In this document: positions 17,290 through 27,276 of the stretch, one piece after another
How the letters are laid out: every line of letters begins with the position of its first letter
Numbering within the stretch: the stretch's first letter is position 1
Assembly (NCBI GenBank): GCA_000818945.1
Contig: KN805372.1
Coordinates: forward strand, 870,125-934,124
From: Schizochytrium sp. CCTCC M209059
Lineage: Eukaryota; Sar; Bigyra; Thraustochytrida; Thraustochytriidae
Direction of reading: 5' to 3'
DNA length: 64,000 bases
Program-made: the position numbers and the translations under genes
Notes under the pieces: model-generated
The model's input: the letters and a program-made list of their open reading frames with translations, nothing else
What the model was told of the DNA's origin: nothing
The model's database searches: none

Positions 17290-18369
17290 CTACAAAATCT
17301 CGCACTTGGAAATGACCGCGTAGAACACGGAGTCTTGCGGACACGAAGCATCGGCTTCACCTTCTTTATTGATTCGCTTGCGTGCGGGCTCCACGCTCTC
17401 GTAGGGCGTACCCGACTGTGCAACGCGTTTCTTTCCCGTAGTCACAGTCGCTGCCGGAAAAAGCCGAAGCAAATGATCGATTCGTTTGTCGGAAAGGCTC
17501 GTGTCCATCACAAACACCCGATCGGCACCGCCTGAAGATAGTTCACTCGGCGGCGAAGACTTTGGCGAAGCCGCTCCTGCCTCGAGCGCCTCGAGCGCCC
17601 CTTCAGATGAAGACGAAGCCTCTGAACGTGGGTCGTGCAGCAAAGTGCACCGCAAGTGCACGAGCAAGAGCTCAAGGGCAGCATAAGCAAGCTCATGACC
17701 TCTCTCAACAAGAGTGGCGTCCTCCAGCTGCCATCCCGTAACCTCGCTTTTGCCCTTTTGGAGAGCAAGAGCGGCGTGCAGGCCCGCTACGACAGGAGCT
17801 GTACTGGGATTGTTTCCGTATCGCGTGACAAAGTCTGCAACAGCTGTACGCTGCTCGCTCGCCAGGTCTGCCGTCTCCGCAAAAGTTTCGCTTTCAGCGG
17901 ACATGGCACCGTGCGTACGAAGTGCGGGACCATTGAGGATACGCACGATTTCCTGCGCAAACGCATCGTAGCGCAGCTTTGCGATGCGTTCGTGGAAGGC
18001 ACGACGATGGGCGTCCTTGGACTTCCAGAGACCGGCCAGGGCGTCGGCTTCATGCGTCCATGCACCATCCTTGACGACGCATCCAAGTTTCAGCAGCAAG
18101 GCCGCTGCGTCTACGCTCACGGACTTCTCGGGCACCTCGACGCCTTCCCGAAGGCGCTCGACCGTAAGCACCACCGCATCAGCGTCGCGAGGGGTCGGTG
18201 CATTTGTGGACACCTCATCTTTCGCAAACCGCGGTTCGTCCTTGAAAAACGATGCCTGGCACACCAAGGACCACACATCTTCTCGCTCTCTTGTTTCTAC
18301 GGCCTTCATGATAGTGCCGGCGGCAGCAGCCTTGTCGTTCCCGTTCGTGTCATCGTCTTCGTTGCTCAT
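17290..18369 (-). CDS. Hypothetical helical protein
   Basis: This encodes 359 residues from the ATG at 18367-18369. An acidic, disordered N-terminus (about 1-20) precedes a mostly helical region with regular Ala and Leu spacing (about 25-245). A Ser/Glu-rich linker follows (about 248-275), then a short ordered stretch containing VFVMDTSLSDKRIDHLLRLFP (only part of this is distinctive), and a Lys/Arg-rich tail. Codon composition and the unbroken frame support a real gene; shadow frames on the plus strand are shorter and biased. I recognise no domain. There are no membrane segments and no signal peptide, so it is probably cytosolic or nuclear. Confidence 0.65.
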   Translation of the reverse strand: MSNEDDDTNGNDKAAAAGTIMKAVETREREDVWSLVCQASFFKDEPRFAKDEVSTNAPTPRDADAVVLTVERLREGVEVPEKSVSVDAAALLLKLGCVVKDGAWTHEADALAGLWKSKDAHRRAFHERIAKLRYDAFAQEIVRILNGPALRTHGAMSAESETFAETADLASEQRTAVADFVTRYGNNPSTAPVVAGLHAALALQKGKSEVTGWQLEDATLVERGHELAYAALELLLVHLRCTLLHDPRSEASSSSEGALEALEAGAASPKSSPPSELSSGGADRVFVMDTSLSDKRIDHLLRLFPAATVTTGKKRVAQSGTPYESVEPARKRINKEGEADASCPQDSVFYAVISKCEIL

Positions 18370-18664
18370 CGTTCACAGAGCGTTTCTTCGTTTGTTTGCT
18401 GGCCAAAATTTTTGGTCTCTCACGTGTCAAGGATCATGACAAAGACTTGAAGAAAAATTCTTCACAAAAGCTTCGAGCGGCAGCGGCTTGCGGACTTGCG
18501 GACTTGCGCTGGTCGATCGATTGATGATTATATTCAGATGATCGATCGATGTGAGAGCAAAAGAAAGAGGTGGCCTTCGGGCAGTCTGCCTGCGAGCTCA
18601 TCTGGACCGTTCAAGTGTAGTAGTACACTGAGGGAAAAAGAAAAAAAGAACAAAAAAATTGACG
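18370..18664. other. Intergenic spacer between the hypothetical gene and the first tRNA
   Basis: It contains the 5' flank of the 17290-18369 gene and an A-rich stretch (about 18632-18659) just downstream of the tRNA on its strand. No gene is visible. Confidence 0.4.
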
Positions 18665-18738
18665 TATCGTCGATGGGAGTCGAACCCATGACCTTTGCCG
18701 TGTGAAGGCAACGCTCTAGCCAACTGAGCTACGACGAC
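18665..18738 (-). tRNA. tRNA-Val (anticodon CAC), copy 1
   Basis: A 74-nt cloverleaf on the minus strand. The acceptor stem GTCGTCG pairs with CGACGAT (one G-U at the base), followed by discriminator A. The D stem is GCTC/GAGC. The anticodon stem TTGCC/GGCAA encloses the loop TTCACAC with anticodon CAC, reading GTG valine codons. The T arm ATGGG-TTCGACT-CCCAT is perfect. Box A- and box B-like internal promoter elements are intact. T-runs on the minus strand just after the gene (A-runs at about 18640-18659) fit Pol III terminators. It differs from the other two copies by one base in the D loop (GGC instead of GGT). Confidence 0.95.
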
Positions 18739-19028
18739 ACAAGAGTTGCTATTGCAGCTCCTTGGTCGTTAACGGAGAATGGATGGCGGCTGGACTGTTT
18801 TGCTCTTTTCGTGCGCACAGCCGTATTTTCGACAAAACCAATTTTTTTTCTGAGAGCTCAAGATTGCAACCAAAACTTTCCGACGATAAGCTGAGCGATC
18901 GTTGTAGCAGCATCAGTATTGTCCGAGCTTGGGCATGAGGCAAGACATATTGGCAAAAAGAAAATCAAAAGGTCTATCCGCGGCAGGTTACAATCTCAAT
19001 GATTTCTAACACAAAAAAATATAGGGTC
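18739..19028. other. Spacer between tRNA copies 1 and 2
   Basis: AT-rich spacer with no gene visible. A-run at about 19010-19020 provides the minus-strand T-run terminator for tRNA copy 2. Confidence 0.4.
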
Positions 19029-19102
19029 TATCGTCGATGGGAGTCGAACCCATGACCTTTGCCGTGTGAAGGCAACGCTCTAACCAACTGAGCTACGACG
19101 AC
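19029..19102 (-). tRNA. tRNA-Val (anticodon CAC), copy 2
   Basis: This 74-nt cloverleaf is identical in sequence to copy 3 and differs from copy 1 at one D-loop base. Anticodon loop TTCACAC gives CAC. A T-run on the minus strand directly downstream (A7 at about 19012-19018) fits Pol III termination. Confidence 0.95.
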
Positions 19103-19738
19103 CCGGAAACATAGAAAATCGATGAGCAAGCAACCTAATGACCACCGACGTGCAAATTCTCGTGACGTGTTGGCGAAGAATTACAAGGAAAGACGTGTTC
19201 TGCTCGATCACAGGGGTCTGTTTGTGTCTTTATCGTTACTAATTTGCTTGGATTCGTTTCCTCGTCGTAATGAGAAGACAAAACACGTATTGGCAGACCA
19301 ATGCGATTTTTTTTTGACATTCGTATCACAATGCGAACGCAAGAGACGAGGTTGCAGAAGAAACAAAAATGGGCTCGATTGCTTCGATACAACTTCTATG
19401 CAACGAAAGAACAAAACAGAAAACAAAAGTTAATCTGTCAGTCGTTTCCACATTTTGTAGCCGCCAATTCGATCACTGAAGCAATCAATCGATTGACTGT
19501 GCGTTTTTGAAAGGTTATGACGTATCCACACGTACGTATTCATCCATATGCATGTGCTCATCCACATGTACGTGCTTATCCTCATGCATGCATCCCCGGC
19601 CCAGTCAAAAGGAGAAATCTTGGCACGGCATTGCCCCTTTCTTACCAGTCAGTTACACCAGCACCACCCACCCAACCCAACCCAACCCTTTCATTCTCCA
19701 AAATAAAATAAAACAAAAAATAAAAAAATGAACCATCG
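19103..19738. other. AT-rich spacer between tRNA copies 2 and 3
   Basis: About 636 bp of AT-rich sequence with an ATCC/ACGTA-rich patch (about 19520-19590). Short frames on both strands (up to about 100 codons) show no protein features. A-rich runs at about 19701-19728 serve as the minus-strand T-run terminator of copy 3. Confidence 0.45.
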
Positions 19739-19812
19739 TATCGTCGATGGGAGTCGAACCCATGACCTTTGCCGTGTGAAGGCAACGCTCTAACCAACTG
19801 AGCTACGACGAC
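19739..19812 (-). tRNA. tRNA-Val (anticodon CAC), copy 3
   Basis: A 74-nt cloverleaf with all four stems paired as in copy 2, anticodon CAC, and T-runs immediately downstream on the minus strand. The three copies lie within 1.15 kb in the same orientation. Confidence 0.95.
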
Positions 19813-20487
19813 CACGCTACTTGTGACGTCTGAGGCAGAGGCCCACCCAGACGTATATGTACTACCTTGTATGCTCTGTGCGCGTGCACGTGCCCTACGA
19901 GATCGTTTTCAGGAAAACAGACGGAAACGAATTGCACGTGCGAGAGCAGCGCGTCACCGAAGCCGCGGCGGGTGCGGGCTGGGGGTTGCAGTGTAGCTCG
20001 CGGACGAACGGGCGTGCGCACGCCAGGTTTCCATCCGCAAGTACGTACTACGCAGGCTGCTGCAAGTGCTGGAAATCGAGAGCGCGTGGGCGTGCAAAGG
20101 GAAAGGGAAGTACGGCTCGCAGCTGGTAGAACTACTTACGGATGCGGATGCGGCTGCGGATGCGGACATTGGTCCCGCCCGGCGTGCAGCAGCAGCAGCA
20201 ACAGCAGCAGACAAATCAAATTGGCGAGCACGGCATGACTCCGGTGCCCTCCTTCTCCTTTTGCACCTCTGCCGCTGCTCCTGCCGCGGGTGAGGGGCTT
20301 TCAGAACCCTGAGTGAACGTGACGCGCGTCAGAGAATATGGCCCAGGCGGCGGCGTTGCTGTTGCCGTCGTCGGCGGCGCCGGGGCCGGCGCCGGCGCCG
20401 GCGGCGTTGTCATCGTGGAGGCCAAGGTATAGAGGAGTGCAACGAGCAGCAACGAGGACGCCAGGAGCAGGGAAGACAACGAAGAAA
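19813..20487. promoter_or_regulatory. Upstream region of the large PqiA-like gene
   Basis: About 675 bp, GC-rich towards its right end, with GCGGAT and CAG microsatellite patches (about 20133-20213) and a GCCGGC-rich run (about 20370-20405). The frame of the large gene is open from an ATG at 20338, but that extension is Ala/Pro-rich repeat translation. Confidence 0.4.
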
Positions 20488-23400
20488 ATGCTTGCAGCTC
20501 TGCTCGCAATTGGGATGCTGGCGCTCGTCATGGTCGCGCCGGCGAATGGAGACTTTCTCAACTCGTACCTGAATGACAAACGATTCGGAAAGTCGCCAGG
20601 ACCGTGCGAGAGCGAGGCTGACAAGTGCGCCTTCAACTACGATGAACTCCCGGACAAGATCAAGGACATAACAGTCTGCGTCATGAGTGGCGTGTGCCCC
20701 AAGATTGGCGACGTCGTCAAAGCCGGTCGCTTTGAGATCTGGGAACTCGAGTGCCAGAATGTTGGCGTAGGTTCAATGAATCTTGAGTTTGATCAAAGCT
20801 CCGCCACCTCGACCCGAGTGCGTGGAGACTTTGCCGTGGACAATCTCCGCCTCGCGTGTTCCTTTCAGCTAAATGTCATTAGTCTTGTTCTAGAAATCGC
20901 CGGGACCTTTCGCATCGAAACCACAATATCCGACACGGCCGTCAGCTTTCCCAATCGAGGCCAATCGGGTAGAATCGACGGACGTTTCCCCATCGAACTG
21001 CAGTCCACTGATTTTGCCACCGAGCTGCCGAACCGCATCGAGCTTCCCTACGAATCGTGCGACCTGGACGTCGCACTCGGGCTCTCGCTGCTGGAATCAG
21101 ACTTTGATCTTATTCGCGGATGCGCCTACATTCCCTGGACACCGTTCACCTTTCTCATCTCCGGCTGGCAGTGCGCCACGCTTGTGGGCCCAGGGGCCAG
21201 CGGCATCATCTTTTCCTTCTTGTATAATCTCTTCCAACTGGATCATATCGTCAGCGCTGTGGCGCGCATCATCGAGTCATTGATTGGCGGAATTGTGTGC
21301 CAAATCGTAGAGGAATTTGCCGTCCTCGAAAACGGATCAAATGGTGTTCTCAACGATGTTCTCCTCGACGTCAAAGCAACCATTGACGAGTGGGCGCTCA
21401 GCCCGTCTCTGGACCCTCTTGCTGCGGACGCCGCTGCCGCTGGCCTCGACCCCACGGCACTCAACTTTTCGGACTCCACTCTTGCCGGGGCCTTCTCGGC
21501 GGGAATTAACGACTGGCTGGGAGAGCCTGATCTTCTCATCAATCAGCTAATTGAGCTCGCCACAGAGCCAGATGGAGCCGTGGCCGCGGATCTCGTCGCT
21601 CTCGACCTCGCACCCGAGGTGACGCTACCGCTTCTTGTTGCAGATGTCACGGTGCGTCTTTCCAAGGTAGGACTCGGAGGTCTCAATACCTTTTCGCTTT
21701 TTCACGTTCTCGAGACCCGCGATTTTGACTATACTGTCCAGAATCAGATTGCCCTCGACGATGTTTCATTTGAAGTCGATATTTTTACACGCCTGGCGCC
21801 TGGAGAGTGGGTCACACGCGGAACTGCAGAATCAGACTTTCAGTTTACGTTTGGGCTTCGTCTCGCGGAGCTCTACTTTGACGCGCACATCCTGGCGCTC
21901 TTTGACCTCGATCGTCTTGGTACTGTACGCCTGGGGCAAATTCTGAATCTTCCTGCGAGCGAGACAATCTTTGCCGACGCTGTCGTCTGCCTGGCCCCTG
22001 CATTTTACTCGCTGAACTTTACCAATCTAGAGGCCAGTGTTGACCAAGTCCTCGATGCCACAGTTTCCAACTTTGACGGCGATGGACTTTCGCAGCTCAT
22101 CGAGAACAGTGTCGAATTTGGCGCCGCGGCTTTGCGCGGCGCGTTCAAGGACAAACTTCCTGGTATCGCACGTGGACCTGTGCGTTCGACGCTCAACGAC
22201 CTGATCCTCGAGTATGTGACGTTGCCAGGTCGGGAAGGCACGCAAGACTGCCCTGCAACCGGAAGCGTTTCTGCTCCGGGTGAGCTCTACGAGCTCGACC
22301 TCGAGTACGCGCTCTTTGCCCGACTTGGGGCTCTCATTAATGCAACCGTGGGCGGAGACCCGATTCAAGACACAGATGTTGACATTAACGATCTCGTGGA
22401 CGTTGTCTTGCGCTACTTTGTCGACACTAACGCTTACTTTCCCTTTGTACCCGCCTGGGAACTAGCGCCCAGCTATCGCGATATTGCCCGCCTGCCGGCG
22501 TTTAATCGCACCAATGACTACATTCACCTGCAGAATCTCGTCATCAGCAACCTCGACTCCATCTATCGACTCCTCGCGCTCGACGGAGGGTTCCGCTTCG
22601 CTGCCGGCATTGGCACGCCAGCTCGCCCTTTGCGCTTCACGGTCCCGATTGAAGTTCAGCATGAAGGCGATGGTCTCCTGGAATCTTTCAACCTTACACT
22701 CGAGCTCACCGAGGTCGCCTTTGCTGTACGCCTTGCGGCTCTCGCCCTCGACGCACATTATGTGGACCGTCTTTACATTACGCAGCTTCTCGAAGTCCAA
22801 TGTGTGCTCGGCTCGCTTGAAGAGATTGCTTTCGCTCACGAGACCGATGCCCTCTCCGTGGGTCAGGTCTCCGTCCTTTTGGATCGCCAACCTTCCTCGT
22901 CGCCTTCTTCGCTTCCACTCGTCCAAGCGCTCGACGCCCTCGAGGCCATTGGCTCTCTACCTGAACCCGATGGACGTTTTGAGCATCTTGTCAATTTTGC
23001 GCTCCAAGAAGGGCTCACGGCAGGACTCAATCTGGTCGAAACGCTCCCATCTTATTACGAGGAAACGGATCCGGCGACCTGCTCTGAAGCTTTTGACCCC
23101 ATCGACTTCATCGCTTCGCTCTCTTTCCCCGTCAATCTCACAACGCATGTGACAGATGTCTGTCTTGGACCGCTCTCTGGGGACTCTCTACAAGACGCGC
23201 AGAGCAATGTCATTGTCGACGATCCAGACAACGTCTTTGACCTCTCGCAGTCTACCGTCGTTGAGCTTCTCGCCGAGCTCGTCGACCGCATCACTTTGGA
23301 TGGAGGTCTTTCGGCTGCGCTCAAGGTCCTCGCGAACAATTCAGGGAGTGTGCTCGCAGACGCATTTGTTCTCGACGACGACGACGATGTCGACTTTGTC

Positions 23401-26400
23401 TTTCCCCTTGCCCTCGTCGGCCTCAAATGGACTTACTTTGATCTTGGCACGCTACGCATCAGCAAGGTGAATCGCCTAGTTCAGCAATTTGATGTCTTCC
23501 AGCCGCTGGGGGCCTACGTTACCTCGTACGCAGTCACCTTTAACGAGACGGTACCTCTCGACGTCTCGATCGAGACAGTCTTTGAAGTGCCAGGCTACGC
23601 GGTGGGCGAGCCCAGTCTCGAGACTGTTCGTGAAGAGGTCGACTTTGGATTTCAGCTCATCGACTTTGAGTTTTCATTGCAGTTACTTACCGCTTTCAAT
23701 CCCTCACACATTGGCAATCTCACGTTGGGTCATTTCTTCACGGTGGATGACAATACACAGGCTCTTGGTCTCGCGGACTCTGCTCTTGACTGCGTGGTTA
23801 CTTCGTTCCACACAAATGGTCTTCTTATTCATGAGCTCGGAATTCGAATCAACAACTTGCAAACCGTCACGGTTGCCTCGCGTAATCACGAACTTGTTTC
23901 TACCGAGGTGGAGCTGCTCATCGAATCCTTTACGCTTCTCGCCGTCGACTTTTACAAAGGCGCCATTGAGAACATTGCTCAGAACTGTTTTCGAACGTAT
24001 ATCAACGACTACCTCGCGGAGCTTGCAGACGTGGCCGAGTGCCCAGACGCCAGTGACATTGAGCCCACAAACGCAGGAATCTTGCGATTTAACGAATCGC
24101 CTGATTGGCTTCTTCTCCAAGACCTTTGGTCGCAGGTTGCAATTAATGATGATTACGCAAGCCTCAATGCGGCGCTCGACGCAGCTATAAGCACAGCCAT
24201 CCTCTTCTCCGAGGAACGCGACGAGCAGCTCTATTTTGCAGGCATCCCTCTCCTTTATTACGGCACCTCTTACGGAACGCTCGATCTGGGAATTGCGAAC
24301 GTACGCCTTGAAAACCTTCAAATCTTGGAGCTTTTACCAGCTGTGCCGACGGAGGCGCCGTACGAAACTTTAACTCGCCTGAAAATCCCAGACAAGGCCT
24401 CACTCGGCTTCACGCTCGAGGTGAACGCGCGCGGTCTCTTACAAGACCAGCCAATATCAAACAACAAGCTCGACGTCAAGTTGAGCGTGTCAGACTTTGA
24501 CTTTGGATTCTGGGTTCGCCTCAAAGTGAATCTGACGTCGGCGCTGGAACTGCGGTTTGCAACTCTTTCCTCACTCGATCAGGTCGCCTGTCTCGTCATT
24601 CCCGTGGAAGAGTTTGCGCCGCTTGCGCTTAATCTTTCTGCGAGTTCGCTGGATGTGTACGCATCCTGCCTTTCCTGCGATTTGCCAATGCTCCGCCCCT
24701 TTGAGGAGGTTCCATTTGAGAACGGGAACGGGGCGCAGCTTGCGGGCCTTTTGCAGAATCTGGTTGTTTTCACCACTGAATACCTGATCGAGGTCAATGC
24801 ACAAGAAATTGTTGACGTCTACTTGGCCACTGCGCAGATTACGTGCGACGAGCTTCTCGACCTCTTGGTTAACTTTTTGGAGGCGGAGCCAGAGACGACG
24901 ACGATTGCAACCACACTTGGTATCTCGTTCGCTGGAGTTACGCTCGCGTGCACCGTTGCGTATGCCTGTGTGTATCCTGTGCATAAGATGCGCCGTAAGC
25001 AGGCCTTGCTTGTGAATCTCCAAGATGCGGACGACCATACCGATCTCGCTCAGGTACTCACAAACACTGCACTCGCTTCCAAGGCGCTCTTTCAACATCC
25101 AACCACAACGCGACGCGCCAAAATTATTGTCCCGGCCGTGGTAGCCTTCAACTTTGCGCTCGTCGTCTGGGCAAATCTGTACTCTGGGGCACTAACAGTA
25201 CTCCTCAAGCTCGAGATTCTAGGCGCAGAGACGCAATACATTGAGCTCGTGCCGCTCACGGTGGGGCTCTTGGTGAACTCGATCTGGCAGGATCTGAGCA
25301 AGATCATCGCCATATTGCTGGCGCTCTCGACGCTGGTCATGCCGGTCGCTCTCAATGCTGGTATCTTGGTTGTCTGGTTCACACCACACACGATTTTACC
25401 CCTTGGCTACAAACATCTTTTGTTGCGCATCATTGAGGTAACAGGCAAGATCGCGTTTGTGATTGTCTTCATTCTGGCCGTGACAATTGCTGTACTATAC
25501 ACCTCGTTCACGCTCGCCGACTACAACGAGCTCGAGTTTCTCCCCGAAGGCCTGCTCAGCGCAGAGCTCAATGTGGCACCCGAACGTGGCCTCACCCTCG
25601 TCACGCTCATTGGCGTCTTTACGCTTCTTTTGTCGCATTACGTGTCGTTTTTGCATCACCAGCTGACGGGCCGGAACAAACGCCGACTGGATGAAATCGA
25701 TGGTTACAAGTCCGAGGCAGCGACCATCGCTGCCTATTCGAAGCGCGCGCTGATGCGGCATCGGTTTCTTGGCAGAGATCGAGAGGGCCAGGTGCGCGAG
25801 ATGGAGCCCGTCAAGATGTATACGCTGGTTGCACTAATTGCTCTGGATATGATTCTCGTGATCGTGGCCATCTCGGTTCCGGTGATCACCTTTCGTATTA
25901 CGGGTGTTCTTGGTTTGGCGATGCAGGAGATTTCAGATGGCTCGCCGACCATTCCGGCGGACGAGTCCCTGCACATTCGGACTTTCTCCATGATCGACTT
26001 TGGGGAGCGGATTGGCCTTTCGCCGCACCGCTCCGAGCCCGTCGATTCCTTCCGCATCGTTTACCTTCAGGTGTTGTACTTTGTGGTCTTTCTGCTGGCG
26101 CCCGTGTTCCAGCTTGCGCTCATGATTGCCACTCTGATAATGCCGCTTACGCTGCGCAGTTTACGTCAGCTTGCCTCGATGCAGCGCATTGTCATGTACT
26201 GGGCCGGCCTCGATCTCGCAGTACTCACGCTAGTCTCCATCACTTTTGTCATTGGTCCTCTTGTCGAGGTCTATGTCAATTACGTGTCCGAGGTCATTAC
26301 GGATGATTTGTGCGAGAGTCTCCAAGCGAGCTTTTCTTTGCTTATTCTCGAGGAGGAGAATGCCAAGTGCCTCTCGACGGCTTCCGAACTCGAGCCAGGT

Positions 26401-26868
26401 ATTGCCTTTGTTTTCCTTGCTGTCTTTCTGCACTACTTTGTTGCAGTTCTCTTTCTCGTCATCGCGGACGTCGCCATTAGCGATCGCTACTTTGCGGCGT
26501 ACCACATGTCTCGATCTGACGCGAGACCACGCTCGTGGCCACAGATTGTCATCCGCTTCATGCAATTCTGTACGCGGACCATTCCTGGCGACGCTGCGGC
26601 GGTGCCAGAAGGCAGCGCCCCAACGTCAATCTTTGCTCCGGCAAGAAGTGAAGAGAACGACGAACGCTCTGGTCTCTTGTGCACGATCTTGCGATACTAC
26701 ACTGGCGCGCGGAACGCTCAGGGCGAGACTATCGAAGACGAGACGGATCGCCGAATTGCTGCTTGGAGGAAAAAGTTTGGTCCCATGTCCGCTGCTGTGA
26801 ATCCAAAGTTTGACAATGGCCGCGTGGATGCGGCTCAGGACTCTGACTCTGACGACATTGAGGTGTAA
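20488..26868 (+). CDS. Giant membrane protein: repeated secreted ectodomain fused to tandem PqiA-like membrane domains
   Basis: This encodes 2,126 residues from the ATG at 20488, chosen because the first about 21 residues form a clear signal peptide (MLAALLAIGMLALVMVAPANG). An ATG at 20338 would place 50 low-complexity residues before it. Residues about 22-1468 are extracellular or lumenal, Asp- and Leu-rich with scattered Cys and N-glycosylation sites. They contain at least four related units of about 290-310 residues, with similar amphipathic segments near 450, 739, 1050 and 1335. Their long curved-strand pattern recalls TULIP (BPI/SMP-type) lipid-binding modules, but that is inference. Residues about 1469-2000 hold about nine membrane helices arranged as two PqiA-like halves, each with the P/G-kinked helix, an AP or MP motif in the third helix, and a W-x-x-LD or GK-type final helix. 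A 125-residue cytosolic tail follows. Bacterial PqiA works with MCE proteins in lipid trafficking. Confidence 0.7.
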   Translation: MLAALLAIGMLALVMVAPANGDFLNSYLNDKRFGKSPGPCESEADKCAFNYDELPDKIKDITVCVMSGVCPKIGDVVKAGRFEIWELECQNVGVGSMNLEFDQSSATSTRVRGDFAVDNLRLACSFQLNVISLVLEIAGTFRIETTISDTAVSFPNRGQSGRIDGRFPIELQSTDFATELPNRIELPYESCDLDVALGLSLLESDFDLIRGCAYIPWTPFTFLISGWQCATLVGPGASGIIFSFLYNLFQLDHIVSAVARIIESLIGGIVCQIVEEFAVLENGSNGVLNDVLLDVKATIDEWALSPSLDPLAADAAAAGLDPTALNFSDSTLAGAFSAGINDWLGEPDLLINQLIELATEPDGAVAADLVALDLAPEVTLPLLVADVTVRLSKVGLGGLNTFSLFHVLETRDFDYTVQNQIALDDVSFEVDIFTRLAPGEWVTRGTAESDFQFTFGLRLAELYFDAHILALFDLDRLGTVRLGQILNLPASETIFADAVVCLAPAFYSLNFTNLEASVDQVLDATVSNFDGDGLSQLIENSVEFGAAALRGAFKDKLPGIARGPVRSTLNDLILEYVTLPGREGTQDCPATGSVSAPGELYELDLEYALFARLGALINATVGGDPIQDTDVDINDLVDVVLRYFVDTNAYFPFVPAWELAPSYRDIARLPAFNRTNDYIHLQNLVISNLDSIYRLLALDGGFRFAAGIGTPARPLRFTVPIEVQHEGDGLLESFNLTLELTEVAFAVRLAALALDAHYVDRLYITQLLEVQCVLGSLEEIAFAHETDALSVGQVSVLLDRQPSSSPSSLPLVQALDALEAIGSLPEPDGRFEHLVNFALQEGLTAGLNLVETLPSYYEETDPATCSEAFDPIDFIASLSFPVNLTTHVTDVCLGPLSGDSLQDAQSNVIVDDPDNVFDLSQSTVVELLAELVDRITLDGGLSAALKVLANNSGSVLADAFVLDDDDDVDFVFPLALVGLKWTYFDLGTLRISKVNRLVQQFDVFQPLGAYVTSYAVTFNETVPLDVSIETVFEVPGYAVGEPSLETVREEVDFGFQLIDFEFSLQLLTAFNPSHIGNLTLGHFFTVDDNTQALGLADSALDCVVTSFHTNGLLIHELGIRINNLQTVTVASRNHELVSTEVELLIESFTLLAVDFYKGAIENIAQNCFRTYINDYLAELADVAECPDASDIEPTNAGILRFNESPDWLLLQDLWSQVAINDDYASLNAALDAAISTAILFSEERDEQLYFAGIPLLYYGTSYGTLDLGIANVRLENLQILELLPAVPTEAPYETLTRLKIPDKASLGFTLEVNARGLLQDQPISNNKLDVKLSVSDFDFGFWVRLKVNLTSALELRFATLSSLDQVACLVIPVEEFAPLALNLSASSLDVYASCLSCDLPMLRPFEEVPFENGNGAQLAGLLQNLVVFTTEYLIEVNAQEIVDVYLATAQITCDELLDLLVNFLEAEPETTTIATTLGISFAGVTLACTVAYACVYPVHKMRRKQALLVNLQDADDHTDLAQVLTNTALASKALFQHPTTTRRAKIIVPAVVAFNFALVVWANLYSGALTVLLKLEILGAETQYIELVPLTVGLLVNSIWQDLSKIIAILLALSTLVMPVALNAGILVVWFTPHTILPLGYKHLLLRIIEVTGKIAFVIVFILAVTIAVLYTSFTLADYNELEFLPEGLLSAELNVAPERGLTLVTLIGVFTLLLSHYVSFLHHQLTGRNKRRLDEIDGYKSEAATIAAYSKRALMRHRFLGRDREGQVREMEPVKMYTLVALIALDMILVIVAISVPVITFRITGVLGLAMQEISDGSPTIPADESLHIRTFSMIDFGERIGLSPHRSEPVDSFRIVYLQVLYFVVFLLAPVFQLALMIATLIMPLTLRSLRQLASMQRIVMYWAGLDLAVLTLVSITFVIGPLVEVYVNYVSEVITDDLCESLQASFSLLILEEENAKCLSTASELEPGIAFVFLAVFLHYFVAVLFLVIADVAISDRYFAAYHMSRSDARPRSWPQIVIRFMQFCTRTIPGDAAAVPEGSAPTSIFAPARSEENDERSGLLCTILRYYTGARNAQGETIEDETDRRIAAWRKKFGPMSAAVNPKFDNGRVDAAQDSDSDDIEV

Positions 26869-27276
26869 GAAGCATTAAAGTTCTTTCCTTCTTCTTTTTT
26901 TTTGTTTACTTTAGAAAAAATAAATCAAGCTTACAAGTTGTGCGAGTACGAAGCCAGTTGCTTCTTTTTGCCTTTCGAAACAATCTCTCTTGCTCTCGCC
27001 GTCAATTCCTCGCATACATTTCGAGCCTGTGCGCGTACGACAAAATGCTTTATTATACTTGTCGTCTCGAGGTAAAAAATCGCCCTTTGCAAGCCAATTA
27101 ATAACATCGGCGACAGTCAAGCTTGTAAGACCCGATAACCGTCGACTCGGAGCCCGGCCGGCGAACCAACCCCGTCGAGCAAAACAACATTTACCGCTTG
27201 CGTGCCTGCGTGCGTGCCTGCGTGCCTACTCGACGGACGGGCTCGGCGGCTGGAGTGGCAAGACCGCGGCAAAAGC
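26869..27276. promoter_or_regulatory. Intergenic region between the PqiA-like and HOOK-like genes
   Basis: The left part is T-rich and contains AATAAA at about 26927, a possible polyadenylation signal. The right part is the HOOK-like leader, with GTGCCTGC repeats (about 27200-27230). No gene is visible. Confidence 0.4.
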
